Below are positions 1-6,050 of a stretch of 6,050 nt of DNA, piece by piece. Every line of letters starts with the position of its first letter. Positions within the stretch are counted from its first letter, which is position 1. Source of the stretch: Bacillota bacterium (GTDB lineage: Bacteria > Bacillota_A > Clostridia > Lachnospirales > Bianqueaceae); contig JAFOIR010000319.1 in assembly GCA_017420625.1 (NCBI GenBank), positions 1 through 6,050 of the forward strand, read 5' to 3'. Made by a program: the position numbers and the translations under genes. A model generated the notes under the pieces. It was not told the origin of the DNA. It searched no databases and saw only the letters and a program-made list of their open reading frames with translations.

Positions 1-2
1 CC

Positions 3-2351
3 ATCGTTTCTGTCCTGGTATTGGCCGGGATCGGTGTTTTGTTTGTAACAGCCAAACCTTTTTTGCAGCGGCTGCATACGATCCTGGCCTGTATTCTTCT
101 GATTGGGATCATCATCATTGCTGTTGTCAGTATTCCCCAGGGGATTACGAAGGATGTACTCTTCTCATTTGGAACCTCCGGTGTAAACAAAGGATATGCT
201 GTATTCAGTATTGTATTTCTTGCACCATGGGCTTACGTTGGCTTTGAGGTCACTTCATTTGATACAGCACATTTTAAATTTTCAATCAAAAAAACAGGGA
301 AAATTCTTGTTATTTCCATTATCATAGCCGCCTTAGCCTATATTGCCATGGCCGTCGTCAGTGTATCTGCCGTGCCGGATGGATTTAGCTCCTGGCAGGA
401 ATATATCAGTGCCCTGCCGAATCTGAAAGGCGTCGCATCCGTTCCGACGTTCTACGCAGCGCATCATGCGCTCGGAACATTTGGTCTTATCGTCATGACG
501 GTCACAGCGGTCGCAGCGATCCTGACTGGTATTATCGGAGGATACCGGGCGACCACAAGGGTTCTGTCCACAATGGCGGAAGACAGGATCTTATCGGAAA
601 AATTTTCCAAAACGACCTACAGCATCGTGTTTATCATGGTGATTGCGATCATCCTTTCGCTCTTTGGCCGTAATACCTTGAACTGGTTTGTTGATCTGAC
701 CAGTTTCGGAGCGATCGTAGGTTTTGGTTATACCTCGTTTGCTGCCTATAAAACAGCCAAAGCTGAGAATCAGAAAAAGGTCATGGCGACCGGGTTGATC
801 GGGACCATCATTTCGGTAGGCTTTGTCCTTGTGCAGCTTGTTCCGCGTCTGACAGCGATGGACGTGATGTGCAGTGAAGCCTTCCTGCTTCTTTCGCTGT
901 GGTGTCTTCTTGGATTTCTGTTTTACTGGCGGACAGTCATCCACAGTTCTTTAAGTGAATTCAGCGGGATCTCGACGTCCGGAATCGTACTGTTTTGCCT
1001 GCTTATCTATACTTCGTTTATGTGGTTCGTCACATTGTCACTGAGACAGGACAGTGTAGAGAATGTTCGTAAAACCATGATCTGGAGCGGGATCATCCTG
1101 ATGCTGATCATCTTTACCGGACTGATTGTCATGCTCTACGTCCAGAATCTGGTCCGCAAAAAGCATGAGCAGACGGAACGGGAAAAGATCCGTGCGGTAG
1201 AAGGCAGTCTGGCCAAAAGCCAGTTTCTTTTCAATATGTCGCATGATATCAGGACGCCTATGAATGCGATCATTGGATATACAAATCTGGCCATGAAAGA
1301 AGCAGAATCAGGACCAGTTCATGACTATCTGGAAAAGATCATCCTCTCCAGCCAGCATCTTCTGAACCTGATCAATGATATTCTGGAAATGAGCCGCATT
1401 GAGAGCGGCAAACTGGAGCTGGAATTTATCCCCATGGACCTTTGTGAAATGGTGGAAGGAATCAGGGATCTTTTCCAGGAGCAGATGAACCAGAAGAAAA
1501 TCGATTTCCAGGTTCACACGTCTCAGATCCAGCACCGGTATGTATGGTGCGATAAAAAGAATCTGAGCAGGGTGCTTCTGAACGTTTTGAGCAATGCCTA
1601 TAAGTTTACTCCGGAAGGCGGGAAGATCACAGCATCTGTACTCGAGACCGGCAGTACGTATGATGGGGTTGCTTCCTATGAGATACGCATCCTGGATACC
1701 GGGATCGGAATGTCCAAGGAATTTGCAGAGAAGATGTTCAATGCATTTGAAAGAGAAAGAACGTCGACTGCCAGCGGGATCGACGGAACAGGTCTTGGGC
1801 TTTCAATCACGAAGAGTATCGTTGATCTGATGGGTGGGACGATTGAAGTACTGACAGCTCCCGGCAGCGGAACAGAAATGATCTTCCGCCTGAAATTCAG
1901 ATTGGCGGAAAAGAAAGACATTCCCGCCGATCCGGAAGAAGAATCCAGGGAGAAAGCGGTTTCCTTTGAAGGTAAACACGTGCTGCTGGTGGAAGACAAC
2001 CAGATCAACATGGAGATCGCCAGGATGATCCTGGAGAACATGGGATTTATAGTAGATACAGCCGAAAACGGACAGATCGCACTGGATCATGTAAAAGAAG
2101 CTTCAGCCGGCGATCTTGATCTGATCCTGATGGATATTCAAATGCCGGTGATGGACGGCTATGAAGCTACCAAAGCGATCCGGTCATTGGACGATGAGGA
2201 TAAAGCTTCGATCCCGATCGTTGCCATGACCGCGAATGCATTCATGGAGGATGTCCGGGGCGCTGAAGAAGCCGGTATGCAAGGTCATATCGCCAAACCG
2301 ATCGATGTAAACAAAATGATCCAAACCTTGACCGATGTACTGAATACATAG
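3..2351 (+). CDS. Amino-acid permease (APC-type) fused to hybrid histidine kinase with receiver; 5' end cut by window edge
   Basis: The frame is open from base 3, so the TTG at 21 is an internal Leu and the true start lies upstream. 782 residues are visible, numbered here from base 3. Residues 1-310 hold about eight hydrophobic helices resembling TM5-TM12 of an APC transporter, including an APWAYVGFE segment like the family's TM6 and a GYRATTRVLSTMAEDR segment after TM8. Two further helices (about 326-347 and 359-383) lead without a PAS or HAMP domain into HisKA, with phospho-acceptor H414 in NMSHDIRTPMN. HATPase_c follows with N531 (N box), DTGIGM at 565-570 and GTGLGL at 595-600. The C-terminal receiver has E664/D665, phospho-acceptor D711, T743 and K765. 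All catalytic residues are present, so an active membrane kinase is expected. By analogy with CbrA, where an SLC5 transporter is fused to a kinase, the permease probably senses or imports the signal; the substrate is unknown. It is probably the first visible gene of an operon with the two genes downstream. Confidence 0.93.
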   Translation: MVSVLVLAGIGVLFVTAKPFLQRLHTILACILLIGIIIIAVVSIPQGITKDVLFSFGTSGVNKGYAVFSIVFLAPWAYVGFEVTSFDTAHFKFSIKKTGKILVISIIIAALAYIAMAVVSVSAVPDGFSSWQEYISALPNLKGVASVPTFYAAHHALGTFGLIVMTVTAVAAILTGIIGGYRATTRVLSTMAEDRILSEKFSKTTYSIVFIMVIAIILSLFGRNTLNWFVDLTSFGAIVGFGYTSFAAYKTAKAENQKKVMATGLIGTIISVGFVLVQLVPRLTAMDVMCSEAFLLLSLWCLLGFLFYWRTVIHSSLSEFSGISTSGIVLFCLLIYTSFMWFVTLSLRQDSVENVRKTMIWSGIILMLIIFTGLIVMLYVQNLVRKKHEQTEREKIRAVEGSLAKSQFLFNMSHDIRTPMNAIIGYTNLAMKEAESGPVHDYLEKIILSSQHLLNLINDILEMSRIESGKLELEFIPMDLCEMVEGIRDLFQEQMNQKKIDFQVHTSQIQHRYVWCDKKNLSRVLLNVLSNAYKFTPEGGKITASVLETGSTYDGVASYEIRILDTGIGMSKEFAEKMFNAFERERTSTASGIDGTGLGLSITKSIVDLMGGTIEVLTAPGSGTEMIFRLKFRLAEKKDIPADPEEESREKAVSFEGKHVLLVEDNQINMEIARMILENMGFIVDTAENGQIALDHVKEASAGDLDLILMDIQMPVMDGYEATKAIRSLDDEDKASIPIVAMTANAFMEDVRGAEEAGMQGHIAKPIDVNKMIQTLTDVLNT

Positions 2352-2356
2352 TAAAG

Positions 2357-2362
2357 AAGGAG
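2357..2362 (+). promoter_or_regulatory. Ribosome binding site of the middle gene
   Basis: AAGGAG lies 5 bases before the ATG at 2368 and just after the TAG stop of the permease-kinase. It fixes the start of the broken middle gene at 2368 and shows that this reading frame, not the GTG at 2525, is the original beginning. Confidence 0.75.
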
Positions 2363-2367
2363 AGGCG

Positions 2368-2547
2368 ATGGCAGGGAATACAAATATGATCGGGAATAAA
2401 CAGGGAAAACGTAATTCGCTCTATCTGCTCCTTGGACTTGTGGGAGTTGCCTTGATTCTGATCGTTGGAACCTTCCTGACTGTTCGCAGCGCTTCTCAGG
2501 ATACTCAAAAAAGCTGCCCGTTCCGTGAGTCTTCTGTACCTGGATGA
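2368..2547 (+). CDS. N-terminal fragment of the broken sensor gene (one transmembrane helix)
   Basis: As it stands, this frame encodes 59 residues from an ATG with a good ribosome binding site. Residues 1-15 are polar and basic (KQGKR), 17-39 form one strong hydrophobic helix (SLYLLLGLVGVALILIVG), and the basic start predicts an N-terminus-inside topology. After Q47-K48 at the A run, the remaining residues (SCPFRESSVPG) look like out-of-frame readthrough ending at TGA 2545-2547. Moving by +1 at that point restores a sensible sequence (AARSVSLLYLDEL). The fragment alone would be only a membrane anchor; no function is proposed. Confidence 0.55.
   Translation: MAGNTNMIGNKQGKRNSLYLLLGLVGVALILIVGTFLTVRSASQDTQKSCPFRESSVPG
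2507..2512 (+). other. Run of six A at the frameshift point
   Basis: The reading frame from 2368 goes CAA AAA AGC through this run and then meets TGA at 2545. With five A it would read CAA AAA GCT and continue into the long downstream frame. A -1 ribosomal slip does not rescue it, because that frame has a TGA at 2526-2528; only a +1 shift or loss of one A does. The run is short for efficient transcriptional slippage. A mutation or a sequence error are the likely explanations. Confidence 0.7.
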
Positions 2548-3442
2548 GCTGGCAAAGCGCAGGGAGCAGGTCGTGGAAGATAACCTGAAAGAAAACATCA
2601 ATGTGATCCGGATCGCGGTCAGTCTCCTGACCAGTGATGATCTGAGTGTGCTGATCATCGATGATGATCCGGTCGCCTGTGAGCACGCCAAACTGGTGCT
2701 TGGGAAAGCCGGAATCTCTTCTGAAGCAGCCTCTTCCGGGCCGGAAGCCATCGAAATGATCAAAGTGCGACATGCGCGTCGTGCACTCTATGACCTGATC
2801 CTTGTCGACTGGCAGATGCCGGAAATGGATGGGATCGAGACAACCCGCCAGATCCGGGCACTTGTGGGCGATGAAGCAGCGATCATCATCCTGACGGCTT
2901 ACCGGTGGGATGACGTATTGAAGGAAGCGCTTGATGCAGGGGTAGACAGCTTTATTCCGAAACCGCTCTTTGCAGCCAATGTTCTGGAAGAGTTCCGTGA
3001 AGCAATCAAGCGGAAGAACCTGCCTGCTCTCAAAGAAAAGAATAAAGCTGATCTGACCGGAAGGAAGATCCTTCTGGCAGAAGATATTCAGATCAATGCA
3101 GAGATCATGATCATGATCCTGCAGGAAAAACAGATCGAAACAGAGCTGGCTGAAAACGGAAGGATTGCAGTGGAGAAGTTTGCTGCAAGTCCACAAGGAT
3201 ATTATGACGCGATCCTGATGGATATGCGAATGCCGGAGATGGACGGACTCGAGGCGACCAGGAGGATCCGAAGCATGGATCGCCCGGACGCTAAGTCTAT
3301 CCCGATCATCGCGCTGACAGCTAATGCTTTTGACGAAGACGTTCAGAGGAGTCTTCAGGCCGGTCTTAACGCACACTTAAGCAAACCGGTCGAACCTGCC
3401 TACCTGATTGAAACATTAGAAAACCTGATTCAAGATACCTGA
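2525..3442 (+). CDS. Tandem receiver (REC-REC) part of the broken sensor gene
   Basis: This frame is read here as 305 residues from a GTG at 2525, but that GTG has no ribosome binding site and aligns with an internal Val of the reconstructed gene, so it is unlikely to be a real start. Residues 1-40 are the sensor-side helical segment. Receiver 1 (about 42-165) has the acidic pocket D46/D47, phospho-acceptor D95 in LVDWQMPEMDG, T124 and K146. Its LTAYRWDD and FIPKPLF segments are of the kind seen in the first receiver of two-receiver hybrid kinases. Receiver 2 (about 180-303) has E186/D187, D233 in LMDMRMPEMDG, T265 and K287, and it resembles the receiver of the upstream permease-kinase. Both receivers keep every key residue, so if translated they could accept phosphate. 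No output, HPt or kinase domain is attached. Confidence 0.7.
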   Translation: MSLLYLDELAKRREQVVEDNLKENINVIRIAVSLLTSDDLSVLIIDDDPVACEHAKLVLGKAGISSEAASSGPEAIEMIKVRHARRALYDLILVDWQMPEMDGIETTRQIRALVGDEAAIIILTAYRWDDVLKEALDAGVDSFIPKPLFAANVLEEFREAIKRKNLPALKEKNKADLTGRKILLAEDIQINAEIMIMILQEKQIETELAENGRIAVEKFAASPQGYYDAILMDMRMPEMDGLEATRRIRSMDRPDAKSIPIIALTANAFDEDVQRSLQAGLNAHLSKPVEPAYLIETLENLIQDT

Positions 3443-3446
3443 TTCC

Positions 3447-3458
3447 AGGGGAAAGAGG
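3447..3458 (+). promoter_or_regulatory. Ribosome binding site of the REC-GGDEF-EAL gene
   Basis: The purine stretch AGGGGAAAGAGG ends 6 bases before the ATG at 3465 and lies between the TGA at 3440-3442 and that ATG. It supports 3465 as the start. No promoter-like boxes or hairpin are evident in the 22-base gap, which favours translation from a shared transcript. Confidence 0.65.
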
Positions 3459-3464
3459 CCAGCT

Positions 3465-6050
3465 ATGTTAAAAAGTCATGAAAAATTTTATGCTTCCGAC
3501 GGACACCGACTGATCTTGGTCGCGGATGATGAATTCATCAACCGTGAGATACTGGGTGCGATTCTGGAAGAAGAGTACAAGGTCATCTTTGCCTGTGACG
3601 GACAGGAGACGATGGATCAGATCCAAAATAACAAGGACGAACTGTCCTTGGTTCTGTTGGACTTGATGATGCCCATCAAATCCGGTCTGGAAGTCCTAAG
3701 GGAAATGAAAGCGAATCCCGAGCTTTCGCGGATTCCGGTCATTGTTCTGACAGCGGACCAGGATGCGGAGATCGAGAGTCTGAACATCGGTGCGATCGAC
3801 TATATCAGTAAACCTTATCCACAGCCTGGCATAATCCTGGCCAGAGTCCTGAAAGCGATCGAGTTATCGGAAGACAGGGACATCATCCAATCAACCGAGC
3901 GCGATACGCTTACTGGCCTATATAACCGGGAATACTTCTACCGGTATGCAGAACAGTATGACCAGCATCATAAAGATGTCCCCATGGATGCAGTCGTACT
4001 CGATATCAATCATTTCCATATGATCAATGAACGCTTCGGGACAGCTTACGGTGATGATGTACTGCGTAAGATCGGTGAGAAGATCCGCGAGTCTGTAGCA
4101 GACAGTGACGGAATCGTCTGTCGCCGTGAAGCCGATACGTTCATGGCCTATTTTCCACATGGAAAAGACTATAATGAGATTTTGAAAAATGCATCCATCG
4201 GATTAAGCGAGGATGTTGCTGTCAACCGGAATGTCCGGCTCAGATTGGGCGTCTATGCGAACGTTGATAAGTCGATGGAGATCGAACGGCGCTTTGAACG
4301 TGCACAGATGGCGGCAGATTCCATTCGGAATAATTACACGAAGACGGTCGGCTTTTATGATGACAAGATGCATGAAAAACAGATCTATGCGGAACAACTG
4401 ATCGATGATTTTCATGCTGCGATCGAAGAAAAGCAGTTCAAAGTCTATTATCAGCCCAAATTTGATATCCGGCCTAAAGTCGCAGCTTTATCCAGCGCAG
4501 AGGCACTGATCAGATGGCAGCATCCTACGATGGGACTGATCAGTCCTGGAGTATTTATTCCGTTATTTGAAGAAAATGGTCTGATCAGGGAACTGGATCA
4601 TTATGTGTGGCGTGAAACTGCCAGGCAGATCCGAGAGTGGAAGAATCAGTATGGTTATGCCTGTCCCGTATCGGTTAATACTTCCAGAATCGACATGTCT
4701 GATCCCGGACTGGTTACGACTTTTGAAAAGATCCTGGAAGAAAATGATCTGAGGCCGGAAGATCTTGTGCTGGAGATCACGGAGTCTGCTTACACACAGG
4801 ATTCAGGACAGATCGTTGAAACGGTCAATCACCTCAGAAACCTGGGCTTCAAAATTGAGATGGATGACTTTGGAACAGGTTATTCCTCTTTGAACATGAT
4901 TTCAGAGTTTCCTATTGACGCGCTCAAATTGGACAGAATGTTCATAAAGAATGCTTTTTCTGAGCAGCAGGATACCCGCATGCTGACTGTAGTACTCGAT
5001 ATTGCCGATCATCTGGCGGTTCCTGTCATCGCGGAAGGCGTGGAAACAGAAGAACAGGTGAACGTCCTGAAGAAGCTGGGCTGTGATTACGTGCAGGGAT
5101 ATTATTTCTCCAAACCGGTTCCGCCGAAGGATTTTGAACCCTTTATTCTTGCGAGGAAGGACCTCAAAGAAGAGGACCTGATTCCGGAAGTCATTGAGAA
5201 TGAAGAGGATGGTACAGTTGCTGAGACGGAAAAAAAGCGGGAGAAAAAGCCTGTCAAGCTGCGTGCGATCAACTTTGCATTTGTGATCCTGACCTTTGTT
5301 CTGTCCCTGCTGCTGATTCTCACTGATATCAGTATCAACCGATCCCATAAGGCTATGGACGAAGCGAGTGTCAATCATGATATGGCCGTAAAGTCAGCGA
5401 TGGAACTGGAACTGGGTTCCGATTATCTGACGGAAAGCGTCCGACTGTTTGTTGTGACCGGAGATCTTGGTTTTCTTGAGAATTATTTTGAAGAAGTGAA
5501 TATCTCTCAAAGAAGATACAATGCCGTCCATGACATGGAGATTCTGCTTAAGAATGATCAGGGTGAAGCCTATCATTGTCTGACCAAAGCCCTTGATACT
5601 TCGAATGAACTGATGGAACTGGAATATCAGGCTATCAAGCTGACACAGATCATCTTCCAATATGACGACAGTCAGCTTCCTGAAGAAGTGAGATCCATCG
5701 TACTGGATAGTGAACTGACTGGCCAGTCTGAGGAGATGCTCCGAAAGAATGCTTATGAATTAGTTTTCGGTAAGGAATACGAGTCCTATAAAGAACAGAT
5801 CCGCGGATATGTGGAGTCATGTACGGATCAGCTGATCGAAATGACCGAGCAGACGATGGAGAATACTCGGTCCGGAATGAACCGGATCATGCTGCTGCAG
5901 GTCATTATCCTTACCTTACTGGTTCTGGCGGTTCTGGGAGAAGTTGTGTTTGTCACGACGCAGATCAGGATTCCTCTTTCCAGAATGGTAGACCAGATCC
6001 AGAATCAGGAACAGATCGAACCGATAGGAGCACAGGAACTTCGTTTTGTA
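3465..6050 (+). CDS. Receiver / degenerate GGDEF / EAL c-di-GMP phosphodiesterase with C-terminal membrane sensor; 3' end cut by window edge
   Basis: The frame from ATG 3465 has no stop before the right edge, giving 862 visible residues. The receiver (about 15-130) has D21/D22, phospho-acceptor D66, T96 and K116. A GGDEF-type domain (about 146-298) opens with TLTGLYNR, but its signature is EADTF at 222-226, so cyclase activity is very unlikely. The EAL domain (about 314-560) keeps the expected catalytic set: E346 of EAL, N405, E437, D467/D468 in DDFGTG, K488, E524 and Q544 of QGYYFSKP. It should hydrolyse c-di-GMP to pGpG in the cytoplasm. A charged Glu/Lys linker leads to TM1 (about 601-620), an extracytoplasmic, mostly helical domain (621-806) and TM2 (808-831). 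The last 31 residues look like the start of a HAMP-like linker. Related clostridial proteins often end in a further GGDEF domain, which may lie beyond the edge; this is inference. Phosphorylation at D66 by the upstream kinase is the obvious control. Confidence 0.93.
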   Translation, partial: MLKSHEKFYASDGHRLILVADDEFINREILGAILEEEYKVIFACDGQETMDQIQNNKDELSLVLLDLMMPIKSGLEVLREMKANPELSRIPVIVLTADQDAEIESLNIGAIDYISKPYPQPGIILARVLKAIELSEDRDIIQSTERDTLTGLYNREYFYRYAEQYDQHHKDVPMDAVVLDINHFHMINERFGTAYGDDVLRKIGEKIRESVADSDGIVCRREADTFMAYFPHGKDYNEILKNASIGLSEDVAVNRNVRLRLGVYANVDKSMEIERRFERAQMAADSIRNNYTKTVGFYDDKMHEKQIYAEQLIDDFHAAIEEKQFKVYYQPKFDIRPKVAALSSAEALIRWQHPTMGLISPGVFIPLFEENGLIRELDHYVWRETARQIREWKNQYGYACPVSVNTSRIDMSDPGLVTTFEKILEENDLRPEDLVLEITESAYTQDSGQIVETVNHLRNLGFKIEMDDFGTGYSSLNMISEFPIDALKLDRMFIKNAFSEQQDTRMLTVVLDIADHLAVPVIAEGVETEEQVNVLKKLGCDYVQGYYFSKPVPPKDFEPFILARKDLKEEDLIPEVIENEEDGTVAETEKKREKKPVKLRAINFAFVILTFVLSLLLILTDISINRSHKAMDEASVNHDMAVKSAMELELGSDYLTESVRLFVVTGDLGFLENYFEEVNISQRRYNAVHDMEILLKNDQGEAYHCLTKALDTSNELMELEYQAIKLTQIIFQYDDSQLPEEVRSIVLDSELTGQSEEMLRKNAYELVFGKEYESYKEQIRGYVESCTDQLIEMTEQTMENTRSGMNRIMLLQVIILTLLVLAVLGEVVFVTTQIRIPLSRMVDQIQNQEQIEPIGAQELRFV

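Larger units (their letters stand above)
2368..3442 (+). pseudogene. Remnant of a membrane hybrid sensor kinase: frameshifted, with sensor core and kinase core missing
   Basis: Two adjoining frames make one protein if a single A is removed from the A run at 2507-2512. The joined product would be 357 residues: a basic N-terminus, one transmembrane helix, a short helical stretch typical of the start of a sensor domain (LLYLDELAKRREQVVEDNL), then two receivers. Hybrid sensor kinases that begin this way and end in two receivers usually carry a sensor domain, HisKA and HATPase_c in between and run to roughly 900 residues or more. Here the text passes directly from SLLTSDDLS to VLIIDDDP at about 2636-2650, with no H box, N box or G box. 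An in-frame internal deletion plus a separate frameshift is the simplest reading. A collapsed assembly would look the same. A naturally kinase-less protein is possible for the deletion, but it does not explain the frameshift. The gene sits 16 bases after its upstream neighbour and 22 bases before the next start. Confidence 0.72.

Noticed and set aside
21..23. TTG at 21 as the start of the permease-kinase gene
   Set aside because: The frame is open upstream to the window edge, there is no ribosome binding site, and starting here would cut a permease in the middle of its helices.
2352..2367. Promoter or terminator in the gaps between genes (2352-2367 and 3443-3464)
   Set aside because: The gaps are 16 and 22 bases and are taken up by ribosome binding sites; no inverted repeat with a T-run or spaced -35/-10 boxes can be made out.
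2506..2513. Programmed -1 ribosomal frameshift at the A run
   Set aside because: The -1 frame meets TGA at 2526-2528. Joining to the receivers needs a +1 shift, and no supporting stem-loop or rare-codon context is evident.
2525..2527. GTG at 2525 as a genuine start giving a free REC-REC protein
   Set aside because: No ribosome binding site precedes it, and the sequence just upstream continues sensibly in the same frame into the sensor helix after a one-base correction.
2285..3376. Long open frame on the minus strand (363 residues) opposite the tandem-receiver gene
   Set aside because: It lies wholly opposite clear receiver domains, has no recognisable motif, and is rich in Cys, His, Phe and Arg as antisense frames of this codon usage are. 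It is a shadow.
4902..5378. Minus-strand frames of 90-158 residues opposite the EAL and first transmembrane part
   Set aside because: They overlap each other and a well-supported EAL domain, and have no sensible domains of their own.

Overview
The window reads as one strand of a low-to-moderate GC Gram-positive genome, most likely a gut or rumen Clostridia of the Lachnospiraceae type. This is inferred from the purine-rich AAGGAG-type ribosome binding sites, the very close gene packing, and the style of the signalling proteins: hybrid kinases with C-terminal receivers, and multidomain GGDEF/EAL proteins with membrane sensors. No taxonomic marker gene is present. All three genes point rightwards and are separated by only 16 and 22 bases, so they look like one operon. 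No promoter or terminator is visible, and both end genes run off the window.

Region 1 (3-2351) is the C-terminal 782 residues of a fusion protein. About eight helices of an amino-acid permease (APC superfamily) come first, then two extra helices, a complete histidine kinase core (HisKA and HATPase_c) and a receiver. The permease part is probably the sensor. Region 2 (2368-3442) is a broken gene. It starts like a membrane-anchored hybrid sensor kinase but carries a one-base frameshift in a run of six A. It also passes straight from the first helix of its sensor into two tandem receivers, with the rest of the sensor and the whole kinase core missing. Region 3 (3465-6050, open to the right edge) is one continuous frame of 862 residues: receiver, degenerate GGDEF, intact EAL phosphodiesterase, a transmembrane helix, an extracytoplasmic helical domain of about 185 residues, and a second transmembrane helix.

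Taken together, the locus looks like a nutrient-linked phosphorelay that ends in cyclic-di-GMP turnover rather than transcription. A permease-kinase would sense a substrate such as an amino acid, and receivers would carry phosphate to a membrane-bound c-di-GMP hydrolase. The window holds four receivers, one kinase core, no recognisable HPt domain and no DNA-binding domain. The wiring is inference; the domain content is read directly from the sequence. The two most unusual points are the permease-kinase fusion and the damaged, kinase-less middle gene.
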